Source of the DNA: Streptomyces sp. NRRL F-5122
GTDB taxonomy: Bacteria > Actinomycetota > Actinomycetes > Streptomycetales > Streptomycetaceae
Reading direction: 5' to 3'
DNA: 47,957 nt
Assembly (NCBI RefSeq): GCF_001507435.1
Contig: NZ_LMWH01000257.1
Coordinates: 1-47,957, forward strand
The position numbers and the translations under genes are program-made. This document shows positions 36,500-43,674 of the stretch, one piece after another. Numbering within the stretch: position 1 is the stretch's first letter; every line of letters begins with the position of its first letter. The notes under the pieces were generated by a model. That model searched no databases, had not been told where the DNA came from, and worked only from the letters and a program-made list of their open reading frames with translations.

Positions 36500-36886
36500 C
36501 TAGCCGTCCCGCTCCTCGTCGTACCGGTGACGGGCGGCGAGCACCTCGTCCATGTGCCCCTCCAGGGAGCGGATGAGGGCCAGCAGACGCTCGGCGACCT
36601 CGTGGCCGAGCGGGGTGAGTTCGTAGTCGACGCGTGGCGGATTCGTGGGCTGGGCCTCGCGGTGCACGAGGCCGTCGCGCTCCAGCGCGTGCAGGGTCTG
36701 GGACAGCATCTTCTCGCTGACCCCGTCGACCCGCCGCCTCAGCTCGTTGAACCGGAACGAGCCCTCGTGCAGGGCTCCGAGCGTGAGTGCCCCCCAGCGG
36801 CCCGTGACGTGTTCCAGCGTGCCCCGTGACGGGCACGCCTTGGAGAAGACGTCGTACGGGAGGTCCCGCTCCTGCGCCGTGGTCAT
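36500..36886 (-). CDS. HxlR-family transcriptional regulator
   Basis: 128 residues. The single Cys18 in SKACPSRGTLEHVTGRWG is at the position used for redox sensing in some HxlR proteins. The winged helix (FNELRRRVDGVSEKMLSQTL, LERDGLVHRE, VDYELTPLG) is canonical. Divergent from the accessory island; the usual divergent oxidoreductase target is missing. Confidence 0.92.
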   Translation of the reverse strand: MTTAQERDLPYDVFSKACPSRGTLEHVTGRWGALTLGALHEGSFRFNELRRRVDGVSEKMLSQTLHALERDGLVHREAQPTNPPRVDYELTPLGHEVAERLLALIRSLEGHMDEVLAARHRYDEERDG

Positions 36887-36908
36887 GCCCGCAGCGTACG
36901 CGACCGCG

Positions 36909-36945
36909 GCACTAACCGACAGATTGCACTAACCAAGGGATAGTG
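36909..36945. promoter_or_regulatory. Candidate HxlR operator
   Basis: Two direct copies of GCACTAACC 17 bp apart; the second overlaps an inverted repeat CACTA-N9-TAGTG (36927-36945). Lies 23-59 bp upstream of the hxlR start, where autoregulatory sites of this family lie. Confidence 0.55.
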
Positions 36946-37070
36946 TGAGGTGGGGTCGCACCGGATGCCGTCGAGCGGCACCCTGACCCGGACCGTCGTG
37001 GATCGCGACCTCTCGGAGGGAGAACCCACGATTGACGGCCCGGGCACGGCCAAGGACGGAGCTCAGCCGA

Positions 37071-37098
37071 CTGACCTGCGTCGTCTCAGTAGCCGAAG
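37071..37098. repeat. Left imperfect direct repeat flanking the island
   Basis: Begins CTGACCTG and ends CTCAGTAGCCGAAG; matches 41901-41929, which covers the stop codon of the CAP-domain gene, with about four mismatches and one indel. Candidate island boundary or remnant of a second CAP gene end. Confidence 0.5.
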
Positions 37099-37322
37099 AA
37101 GTGCTCCATGGGTCTGCTGACATGGGACCGCCTAGACGATCAACGCTGTGACCAGCGATCGAGCGGTCAACGGTTGTCAGCGTTGGTCGTCGGTGTGCAC
37201 CCTCGGACGGCCCAGAGACGGCCCCGAAGGGCGCTGACCCGTGGCGGCGATACAGGCGAGATCCGCCTGGCGGGGGGCGGCGGAATATTCGCCATAAGAC
37301 GCGACCGCTGTATGTCAAGATC

Positions 37323-37877
37323 GTGCACGTGAGCGAGCATTCGTGGTCCGACAACGACGCCGACCAGTTCTACCGCCAGCTGGCGGCGAACACCTTCATC
37401 ACCCTCTACTGGCGCCGAGAGCTCCTCGATCAGACCATCGAGGGTCTTCGCGACCGGCACTTCGCGGTTGTGGAAGTGGATGCCTTTGGATGGACGACCG
37501 AGAAGGATCTGCACCGGGACATTGCCGCGGCCCTGGACTTCCCCGACTACTACGGCCGCAACCTCGACGCGCTCAACGACTGCCTTCGCGACGTGGTGGA
37601 CGGTGAATACGGTGTACCTTCCGATGCCGCTGGCTTCGTCCTTGTTCTCACCCACTACGACCACTTCGCTCGGGCATGTCCCCGACAGGCTCAGATCGTC
37701 CTAGACATCCTGGCCGACCACGGCCGAAGCGCGGCGGTGTTCGGGCAACGCGTGCTGTGCCTAGTACACAGCGACGATCCGGACATCACCTTCCAGCCCG
37801 TTGGAGCCGTGCCGGTCATGTGGAATCAAGCGGAATGGCTCGACGCACGGCGCCGGCCCGGAACGGCCGGGTGCTGA
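37323..37877 (+). CDS. Barstar-family (barnase inhibitor) protein
   Basis: 184 residues. The middle part reads AAALDFPDYYGRNLDALNDC with LRDV after it, the barstar signature, preceded by VVEVDAFGWTTEKDLHRDI. Barstar folds bind and block RNase toxins of the barnase type. No RNase gene lies nearby, so it may protect against toxins from other cells. The GTG start is poorly supported; a second GTG follows 6 bp later. The gene ends 6 bp before the tRNA-Ser fragment. Codon usage is less extreme than in core genes, consistent with transfer. Confidence 0.82.
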   Translation: MHVSEHSWSDNDADQFYRQLAANTFITLYWRRELLDQTIEGLRDRHFAVVEVDAFGWTTEKDLHRDIAAALDFPDYYGRNLDALNDCLRDVVDGEYGVPSDAAGFVLVLTHYDHFARACPRQAQIVLDILADHGRSAAVFGQRVLCLVHSDDPDITFQPVGAVPVMWNQAEWLDARRRPGTAGC

Positions 37878-37883
37878 CCTCAA

Positions 37884-37941
37884 ACGGTCTTGAAAACCGT
37901 CGTGGCGCGAGTCACCGTGGGTTCAAATCCCACACCCACCG
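37884..37941 (+). pseudogene. 3' half of a tRNA-Ser (TGA) gene, probable old attachment site
   Basis: Contains the anticodon arm ACGGT-CTTGAAA-ACCGT (anticodon TGA, 37891-37893), a long serine-type variable arm (37901-37916), T arm GTGGG-TTCAAAT-CCCAC and the 3' acceptor strand ACCCACC plus G. The 5' acceptor (expected GGTGGGT) and D arm are absent: only 11 nt separate a GGGT from the anticodon stem. Elements of the pSAM2/SLP1 type have att cores that run from the anticodon to the 3' end of a tRNA, which is just what remains here. Confidence 0.75.
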
Positions 37942-37949
37942 CCCTGCTC

Positions 37950-37986
37950 GACGGCCCCTGACCAGGTGAAACGGTCAGGGGCCGTC
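37950..37986 (+). terminator. Hairpin downstream of the tRNA-Ser fragment
   Basis: Perfect 14-bp stem (37950-37963 with 37973-37986), 9-nt loop, then GTGTTGT. This is at the position of a normal tRNA terminator, so the DNA to the right of the fragment may be the original flank of the tRNA gene. Confidence 0.75.
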
Positions 37987-38110
37987 GTGTTGTGGGGTGC
38001 CCGTTCGGCACCGTGGTTCCCCGTGACTTCCCGCCCGATCGGGCACGCGTAGGCACGCCGCTGCCCGGTGATCGCTGGCGCGCTGCGGGTAACAGAAATG
38101 GGCCCTGGCG

Positions 38111-38629
38111 TCACGGCTTCAAGCGCAAAGATTCCACCCATTTGTTCGGGCGGCCGTCAAAATGGTCCCGTAGCCGATCTTCGATGTGCTGAGGGCTCCA
38201 GACCGCAGCCCGCTCCAACTTCTGGCACTCTTCGAGCGTCGCGGGTGTTTCACTGCTAGCCCCGGTGACCGGATCCTCGTGATAGACGGTGATGTCGCCG
38301 CTGAGCGGATCTTGTTTGCCGAACAGATGGACCACGGTCTGTTCCTCGTGGGTCAGGGGCACTACGTCGAGCAGTTCCCAGACGCTACGGCGCCGAAATG
38401 CCGCATCCATGACCCAGATCTTGAAAGCAACGGGTGCTGCGACGATCTTGATGAGCTCGACAGGCGCTCCAGGTTGGCCGACGAGCTCGTAGAACTCGAC
38501 GCACACTCCAGTGAGTTGCCTTCCGAAGGCGCATCGGCCCTCACCCAAATTGATGCGCACCACCCGTCCGGGCGCTCTGCTGGCGCGGGCCCTAGTGATC
38601 TTTCTGTCTCCTGGTGCTGGCTGCTTCAT
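38111..38629 (-). CDS. Imm26-like immunity protein
   Basis: 172 residues. The N-terminal half resembles the polymorphic-toxin immunity family Imm26: GRVVRINLGEGRCAFGRQL (about 21-39), EFYELVG, then FKIWVMDAAFRRRSVWELLD and VPLTHEE. No signal peptide or membrane helix, so a cytoplasmic toxin-binding role fits. No adjacent toxin. The ATG has GGAGA upstream. A 34-bp element at 38694 is shared with the next minus-strand gene. Confidence 0.7.
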   Translation of the reverse strand: MKQPAPGDRKITRARASRAPGRVVRINLGEGRCAFGRQLTGVCVEFYELVGQPGAPVELIKIVAAPVAFKIWVMDAAFRRRSVWELLDVVPLTHEEQTVVHLFGKQDPLSGDITVYHEDPVTGASSETPATLEECQKLERAAVWSPQHIEDRLRDHFDGRPNKWVESLRLKP

Positions 38630-38693
38630 GTGCGGATTATCTCCGTCGGGCCTGCACCCTCAGTCAGCCGGTCTGCTGAGCGATCAGGGTACG

Positions 38694-38727
38694 TTCGCGG
38701 TCGGTGGAGTCTTAATGACCCAGTCAA
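38694..38727 (-). repeat. Element shared upstream of two island genes (copy A)
   Basis: Similar at 27 of 34 positions to 39343-39376. Each copy begins 65-70 bp upstream of a minus-strand gene start. On the minus strand copy A contains TTGACT, a possible -35 box. Confidence 0.45.
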
Positions 38728-38838
38728 GCGCCGTTGGCCGGGTGCTTCAGCACCAGTCTGGAGATCGCCTACGCGGATGGCGTCTTGTCTGCGGTGTCGC
38801 TGACCTGGGCCGCGCCTGGCCGGGATCTTGGTATGAGC

Positions 38839-39273
38839 TCAGAGCTGAGGCGTCCCGGCAGCGATCTCGAACCCGGAGGACTCGTCCCATGGAACCGCCC
38901 CCCACAGGCTCACCACGGCGGCCCAGATGCGGTGCACCAGAGGCCAGTCGGGGTTGTCCCCGCTGAGGGTGACGGTGGCTAGCAGGTCGCATCCCCAGAT
39001 GCCTTGCTCATCGTTTGGCGATGCAGCGATCACAGGCTCCGCGATCTCGGCTACGCCCACGTGTACTTCCAGAGTCAACAAGTCCGCGACTGGCCTGTCG
39101 CTGTCGCTGCAGCCCGTACCGAGCCTGAACGCGGCCACGGATTTCTCGAACGGCCCCAACCACTCGCCGACCAGACGGTCACCGCTCTCCAGGAGGCGGT
39201 CCAGCAGGCGATCAAGCGCCTCGTCGCCTCTGTCTTCTCCAGAGCGGCAGAAGAAGCTGAGTTGGTAGGCCAC
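38839..39273 (-). CDS. Unrecognised protein, candidate immunity factor
   Basis: 144 residues. No family recognised. It opens with a short strand (AYQLSFFCRSG), then charged helices (DRLLDRLLESGD), and ends with VSLWGAVPWDESSGFEI. No signal peptide or membrane helix. The GTG start has GGGGGAATC upstream. Its size, its orientation with the Imm26-like gene and its shared upstream element suggest an immunity protein; this is inference from context only. Confidence 0.65.
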   Translation of the reverse strand: MAYQLSFFCRSGEDRGDEALDRLLDRLLESGDRLVGEWLGPFEKSVAAFRLGTGCSDSDRPVADLLTLEVHVGVAEIAEPVIAASPNDEQGIWGCDLLATVTLSGDNPDWPLVHRIWAAVVSLWGAVPWDESSGFEIAAGTPQL

Positions 39274-39342
39274 GATTCCCCCGTCGTACGCGCTTGACCG
39301 GAAGCTGTTTCCACTGCGTCATCATGCACGCCGCACCTGCGA

Positions 39343-39376
39343 TTGCGGTCGGCGGTGTCTTTACGACCGAGTCAGG
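39343..39376 (-). repeat. Element shared upstream of two island genes (copy B)
   Basis: Partner of the 38694-38727 copy. Its end overlaps the right terminus of the IS110 element (CGAGTCAGG, 39368-39376), so the insertion split this sequence. Confidence 0.45.
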
Positions 39377-40586
39377 CTGCTGTGGTGGTGCGCGTGCTTG
39401 CTGGTGGGCTCGTGGTGAAGGGGCGGTTGTCGCGAAGCAGAGCCCAGAGGACGTCGACGCGGCGGCGGGCGAGGGCGATGACGGCGGGGATGTGTTTGTG
39501 GCCCTGGGCTCGTTTCTTCAGGTAGTAGGGGCGGTTGGGGCCGTCGCGGATGATGCTGGTCTGCGCGGAGAGGTAGAACACGCGGCGCAGGCGGCGGCTG
39601 TAGCGCCGGGGTCGGCGGAGGTTGCCCGTGCGGCGTCCGGAGTCCTTGGCGACGGGGACCAGGCCAGCGGCGGAGGCGAGGTGACCGGCGTCGGGGTAGG
39701 AAGCCAGGTCACCCGCGGCGACGAGGAACTCAGCGCCGAGGATGGGGCCGATCCCCGGCATCGATTCGATGACCGCGGCCTGCGGATGGGTGCGGAAGGC
39801 GTCGCTGATCTGCCGGTCGAGCTGCTTGAGCCGCTCGTCCAAGGCCAGCACTTGCGCGGCGAGGTCTGGGGTGATGCCCGCGGCCGTGTCCTGGCCGGAC
39901 AGTTCAATGTGCTGGGCATATGCGGCGGTGAGGGCGGTGGCGGCGACCGTCTCGGGGTGGCGCACGCCTCGGGCGGCGAGCCAGCGGGTCAGGCGGGCCT
40001 GGCCGCAACGGCGCAGGGCGGCGGGGGTCTGGTAGCCGGTGAGCAGGACCAGGGCGCCCTTGTGGTCGGCGTAGTCGAAGGCCGCTTCCAGGGCGGGACT
40101 GATGCCGGTGAGCACGTCGTGGAGGCGGTTGAGCAGACGGACCCGGTCGGCGATCAAGTCGGAGCGATGGGTCGTGAGCAGAGCCAGGTCAGCAACCAGT
40201 TTGGTGGGCACCTCGACGGGGGCGAAGTCTCGTCGCAGGCGGGCGGTATCGGCGATGACGTAGGCGTCGCGGGCGTCGGTCTTTGCCTCGCCCCGGTAGG
40301 CGCCGGCCATGCGGTTGACCGTTCGGCCCGGTACGTAGATGACTTGTTGGCCGTGGTCGGCGAGCAGGGCCAACAGCAGGGCGGGCGCGGTGCCGGTGAG
40401 ATCCACTGCCCATCGGACCTCACCGGCCAGTGCGAGGACCTCGCTCAGGCCGGCGAGAATGACGGCCTCGTCGTTGCTGACCTTCCGGCTCCAGACGGTG
40501 GTTCCGGTGTTGTCGATGGCGACCCACCAGTGGTGGGCCTTGCTGGCGTCGATACCGACCCATAAGCAGGGCATCTGTGTGGTCAT
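39372..40586 (-). CDS. IS110-family transposase (DEDD)
   Basis: 404 residues, complete. The N-terminal RuvC-like DEDD domain begins CLWVGIDASKAHHWWVAI with catalytic Asp13; EVRWAVDLTGTAPALLLALL and RGEAKTDARDAYVIADTARL carry the other acidic residues. The C-terminal Tnp_2 domain contains SMPGIGPILGAEFL and LASAAGLVPVAKDSGRR with the active serine. The ATG at 40586 starts the domain; the longer open frame to 40760 is the non-coding end of the element. It should be active unless the ends are damaged. Confidence 0.93.
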   Translation of the reverse strand: MTTQMPCLWVGIDASKAHHWWVAIDNTGTTVWSRKVSNDEAVILAGLSEVLALAGEVRWAVDLTGTAPALLLALLADHGQQVIYVPGRTVNRMAGAYRGEAKTDARDAYVIADTARLRRDFAPVEVPTKLVADLALLTTHRSDLIADRVRLLNRLHDVLTGISPALEAAFDYADHKGALVLLTGYQTPAALRRCGQARLTRWLAARGVRHPETVAATALTAAYAQHIELSGQDTAAGITPDLAAQVLALDERLKQLDRQISDAFRTHPQAAVIESMPGIGPILGAEFLVAAGDLASYPDAGHLASAAGLVPVAKDSGRRTGNLRRPRRYSRRLRRVFYLSAQTSIIRDGPNRPYYLKKRAQGHKHIPAVIALARRRVDVLWALLRDNRPFTTSPPASTRTTTAA

Positions 40587-40815
40587 GTGCGTCTCCTCGG
40601 CCTCGGACAGCGTGCCGTTCCGGTCCGAGGACACCCCGCCGTCAGCTCCGTAAACAGCGACCGATTCGCACATCTCAATCAGCGGCCCGGGCGTCCCGAA
40701 GAGCGGGGTGGCTCTCCACCGGAGCCGCCGGGGGCAAGCGACTTTAGAGCCACACCCCACTCTTCCGGACCGCCAAACACCTTACGGAGCGACTTTGGCC
40801 GGGAGTTGCAATGGT
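40587..40815 (-). ncRNA. Candidate bridge RNA region of the IS110 element
   Basis: Non-coding DNA between the element end and the transposase start. It can form a long imperfect stem (about 40688-40715 with 40746-40775, core AAGAGCGGGGTGGCTC/GAGCCACACCCCACTCTT). This is enclosed by a perfect 9-bp pairing GCTCCGTAA (40645-40653) with TTACGGAGC (40782-40790). The 9-mer AGCGACTTT occurs twice (40737, 40788). IS110-group elements carry bridge RNAs here; the actual ends and loops are not determined. Confidence 0.5.
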
Positions 40816-40824
40816 CGAGTCAGG

Positions 40825-41019
40825 GGCGCATGGGCACTCGATCGGTTCTTCTGGAAGTGGTGCAGGCAGCCTCTCACCTGGAGGCCTCCCTCGCGACGCC
40901 TCCCTGACCTGGGCCGACACGGTTGCTAGCTGTCATCGTCTGTCAACGCCGGTCCGCCTCGCACGGCCCCAAGACGGCCCGAGACAGATCATCCCGTGAT
41001 CTGGCAGGCTGCCCCCGTG
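40825..41019. other. Gap between the IS and the DUF4240 gene
   Basis: 195 bp with no gene. It carries ACGGCCCCAAGACGGCCC (40963-40980), like the 3' tail of the integrase remnant at 41864, suggesting a remnant of another integrase copy. Confidence 0.4.
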
Positions 41020-41487
41020 ATGACCTGGTCTGACTTCTGGGCACTCATCGACACCCTGCATGGAGAGGCGAGCGATACAGGCTGCCACCGCCTTGCCCAA
41101 GAGCTAGCAACTCGTCCGGTGCCTGAGATCATCGGATTCGCTGAACGGCTGTCGGAAGCTCTCTATCGTCTCGACCAGGAGAAGTTCGGTCTGCTGCCGG
41201 TAGCCGACATGACCGATAGCGACGGCAGCCCCTTTCCGCAGTCTGGAGATCACTTCCTGTACGCGCGCTGTGCCGTGGTCGCCGCCGGGAGAGCCGTCTA
41301 CGAAGCCGTCTTCTTCGACGCTTCCAAGTTTGCGCCCTTCACTGCCACCACCTATGACGGCGAGTGGCTTCTGTACATGCCGGATCAGGCGTACGAGATG
41401 GCAACCGGGCAGGAGTGGCATCGATCCACCCGCTACTGCTTCGAGTCCTTTTCCAATCGGGACGGTTGGTCGCACCTGCAGAGCTGA
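41020..41487 (+). CDS. DUF4240 protein
   Basis: 155 residues from the ATG at 41020 (MTWSDFWALIDTLHG), the usual DUF4240 start; the frame opens 8 codons earlier. Family features: PEIIGFAERLSEALYRLD, then GDHFLYARCAVVAAGRAVYE and YDGEWLLYMPDQAYEMATG. Function unknown; members are often found as single genes near toxin-immunity loci and resemble immunity proteins in size. No toxin nearby. Confidence 0.85.
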   Translation: MTWSDFWALIDTLHGEASDTGCHRLAQELATRPVPEIIGFAERLSEALYRLDQEKFGLLPVADMTDSDGSPFPQSGDHFLYARCAVVAAGRAVYEAVFFDASKFAPFTATTYDGEWLLYMPDQAYEMATGQEWHRSTRYCFESFSNRDGWSHLQS

Positions 41488-41512
41488 CCGCCCCAGCCAC
41501 GATGTGTTCTGA

Positions 41513-41896
41513 CCTCACGCGCCGTCCGCCCGCCCGGAGGAGCGAAGCGACGACGGGTGCTTGATCTTTCGAAGTCCTACGGGACTGGCTCTCGACCGCA
41601 ACCGTTTCGACGATCGGCAGTGGCGTCCTGCACTCCGTGCTGCTGGTGCGGCCACGGGGCGGGACTACGGGATGCACGCACTACGGCACTTTTACGCGTC
41701 TGTGCTGCTGGACGCGGAGGAGAGCATCAAGGCGCTGAGCGACTACCTGGGACACCACGATCCCGGCTTCACTCTGCGGACCTACACGCACTTGATGCCG
41801 TCCAGCGCGACCCGTACTCGGGCCGCCGTCGATGCAGTCTTCGGTGACGAGAGGGCTGCCGATGACGGCCCCGAGACGGCCCAGGAGACCTCATAG
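41513..41896 (+). pseudogene. C-terminal fragment of a tyrosine-recombinase integrase
   Basis: About 120 residues: GMHALRHFYASVLLDAEESI holds the HxxR box, LGHHDPGFTLRTYTHLMP the H and nucleophile Tyr. This is the end of an actinomycete AICE/phage-type integrase. The N-terminal arm- and core-binding domains and the first catalytic Arg are missing; the frame closes at a stop at 41510-41512 and sequence like the family begins only about 30 bp later. A decayed integrase of the island. Confidence 0.88.
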
Positions 41897-41900
41897 GGCG

Positions 41901-41929
41901 CTGACCTGGGGAGTTCTCAGTAGCCGAAG
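41901..41929. repeat. Right imperfect direct repeat over the CAP gene stop
   Basis: Counterpart of 37071-37098. CTCAGTAGCCGAAG is identical in both and here encodes the last codons and stop of the CAP-domain gene. Confidence 0.5.
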
Positions 41930-42873
41930 TCCTGCGTCCACCAAGGGCCGCCGTCCCCGAAGTGCACTCCCACGCCCAGCGTCTGGAAGTCGCAGTTCAG
42001 TATGTTCGCCCGGTGGCCGGGGCTGTTCATCCAGGCGACCATCACGTCCTGTGCGGTCGCCTGGCCGCGGGCTATGTTCTCGCCGCCCAGGTCCGTTATG
42101 CCGAGCGCCGCGGCGCGGTCCCACGGGTCCTGGCCGCTGGGGTCGGTGTGGTCGAAGAAGCCCTGTGCCGCCATGGCCTCGCTGAACCCCTCCGCCAGCT
42201 TCTTCAGCGGGCCGTTCGGGGTCACCGGGCTGCAGCCCACCTTGGCGCGCTCGTCGTTGACCAGCTTGAGGACCGCGGCCGCGGCCGCTCCCTCGGCGGT
42301 CACCTTCGCCGGAGGCGTGGTCTGCGGCTCGGTCGTCTCCTGCTGCACCGGAGGCGCGGCCGTCGCCGTCTTCGTCGCGGTCGGGGCCGGTGCCTTCGAG
42401 GGCTCCTTCGCCGGCGTCGAGGGGGCGGCCGAGGTGGACGGAGGCGGCGTGGTCGGCGCGGCCGCGCGGTCGTCGTCGCGGCTCGTGGAGGTGGACCCGC
42501 GGTCGTCGGCGCTGCCGCTCGTACCGCCCTGCTCGGTCGCGAAGCCGGACGGAGCGGCGCCCCCCGCCTGCGGGCCACCGGCGTCCCCGCTCACGGTGAA
42601 CTGCTTGGCGCCCGGCAGCACCCCGGCGGCGACCGCCACGGTGCCGAGCGCGACGGCCGCGGAGACTCCCAGCAGACCCGTGCGTACCGGGGTCGCGGCC
42701 TTCTTCCTGCGGTGCGAGCGGGTCGCAAGCCGATCCGCTTCCAGCACCGCGGCGAAGCCGTAGAGGTTCTCCGGACCGTAATCCTCCGCGGAGATCTGGT
42801 GCTTCTGCGTGACTTCGGTGGCGCGGCCCCCCGTGGCGGCGCGTCCGGCGGCGGAGCGTCGGTGGCGTCCCAT
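41917..42873 (-). CDS. CAP-domain (SCP/PR1, YkwD-like) membrane-anchored protein
   Basis: 318 residues. A cytoplasmic N-terminus is followed by one membrane helix at about 67-88 (TGLLGVSAAVALGTVAVAAG), a Ser/Thr/Pro/Ala-rich linker (about 95-190), and a C-terminal CAP domain (about 195-318). The CAP domain has VNDERAKVGCSPV, FFDHTDPSGQDPWDRA, GENIARGQ, VMVAWMNSPGHRANIL and a final WWTQDFGY. The His/Glu CAP cavity residues are present. An extracellular role at the envelope is likely. The gene end abuts the island. Confidence 0.92.
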   Translation of the reverse strand: MGRHRRSAAGRAATGGRATEVTQKHQISAEDYGPENLYGFAAVLEADRLATRSHRRKKAATPVRTGLLGVSAAVALGTVAVAAGVLPGAKQFTVSGDAGGPQAGGAAPSGFATEQGGTSGSADDRGSTSTSRDDDRAAAPTTPPPSTSAAPSTPAKEPSKAPAPTATKTATAAPPVQQETTEPQTTPPAKVTAEGAAAAAVLKLVNDERAKVGCSPVTPNGPLKKLAEGFSEAMAAQGFFDHTDPSGQDPWDRAAALGITDLGGENIARGQATAQDVMVAWMNSPGHRANILNCDFQTLGVGVHFGDGGPWWTQDFGY

Positions 42874-43015
42874 CTGCTGGCCTTCCTGGTCTTGCGGTCA
42901 GCGCAACTCACTCGATCGAGTGAGTTTCACATGAGCTTCATATGGATGGGGACGCTACCGCATGGCGCAAGGGGAGGAAGTGCCCACTGTGACATTGGCC
43001 GGTTAGCGTGCACCC

Positions 43016-43297
43016 ATGAACGACGAAGCACGGCTTGTGGCATGGGTGCGCGGACGTGTCCAGGGCGTGGGTTTCCGCTGGTACACGCGGGCCAAGGCGC
43101 TGGAGATCGGTGACCTGAGCGGCTTCGCCTCCAATCTCGACGACGGTCGGGTCCAGGTGGTGGCGGAGGGGTCCCGGCGCGGATGCGAGGTCCTGCTGGG
43201 CTGGCTCCGGGGCGACGACACACCCGGGCGTGTAGACGGAGTGACTGAGATTTGGGACACCCCGCGCGGCGGATACGAGGGCTTCGCGATTCGCTGA
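43016..43297 (+). CDS. acyP: Acylphosphatase
   Basis: 93 residues. Signature [16 protein letters not shown] at about 13-28 with catalytic Arg22 and the second motif [17 protein letters not shown] carrying Asn40. It hydrolyses acyl phosphates. Usual neighbour of smc in Streptomyces. Confidence 0.96.
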   Translation: MNDEARLVAWVRGRVQGVGFRWYTRAKALEIGDLSGFASNLDDGRVQVVAEGSRRGCEVLLGWLRGDDTPGRVDGVTEIWDTPRGGYEGFAIR

Positions 43298-43674
43298 GCC
43301 ATGACCGGGTGACCGTCCCGCACAAGCGGACGGACATGCCACTGGCACCTGCCCGAAGCAGAAAGAGCCTGGTGGTTGCCAAGAAACGCCGGGCGTGGCA
43401 GGCTCCGAAGATAAGGATGATCTCCACACCCGCAGGGGCCCTTGGGAGCCGCAGCGTCACCCAGCCGGGGCAGCGCGCGCACGGGTCGCCCCCGACGCAG
43501 GGTGTGATCGTGTTGACCGTCAAACTTTTTGGTGAGACGCTGAAAGCCCCGCGCACCTTAGCTGTTTGGCATGTAAGAACGGCGTAGAACTCAACAGTGC
43601 CAAGCATCGCGGGTGCGAATCCCTCACGACCCACACCGCATCGGTCGGTCACTCAGTGTGGAGGACCATCCATC
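43298..43674. other. Intergenic region between acyP and the small coiled-coil gene
   Basis: 377 bp with no supported gene; open frames here show no homology or coding bias. A TTGACC box at 43513-43518 could be a -35 element for the downstream gene, without a clear -10 partner. Confidence 0.4.

Larger units (their letters stand above)
36887..37322. other. Left margin of the accessory island
   Basis: 436 bp without a supported gene. It contains the direct repeat GCACTAACC (36909-36917 and 36926-36934) and the dyad CACTA-N9-TAGTG (36927-36945) near the HxlR start, a copy of the CAP-gene end motif (37071-37098), and an integrase-tail-like block (37206-37227). It reads as a patchwork of remnants. 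Confidence 0.5.
39368..40824 (-). mobile_element. IS110-family insertion sequence
   Basis: About 1.45 kb. A 9-bp direct repeat CGAGTCAGG occurs at 39368-39376 and 40816-40824; the transposase stop codon lies inside the first copy. No terminal inverted repeats, as expected for IS110. The transposase is complete. About 230 bp of non-coding DNA precede the transposase start, where IS110-group elements encode their bridge RNA. The exact ends are inferred from the repeat only. Confidence 0.75.

Noticed and set aside
37884..37941. A functional D-arm-less tRNA-Ser
   Set aside because: Bacterial tRNAs need the D arm and a paired acceptor; only four of seven acceptor bases could pair in sequence here, so an att remnant is far more likely.
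38728..38838. A second, decayed IS110 copy next to element copy A
   Set aside because: Similarity to the IS110 end stops after the 34-bp element; no transposase coding trace can be read in either strand.
43590..43650. A tRNA-like TGCGAATCCCTC stretch upstream of the small coiled-coil gene
   Set aside because: The neighbouring bases do not form a T stem or acceptor pair; no cloverleaf can be drawn.
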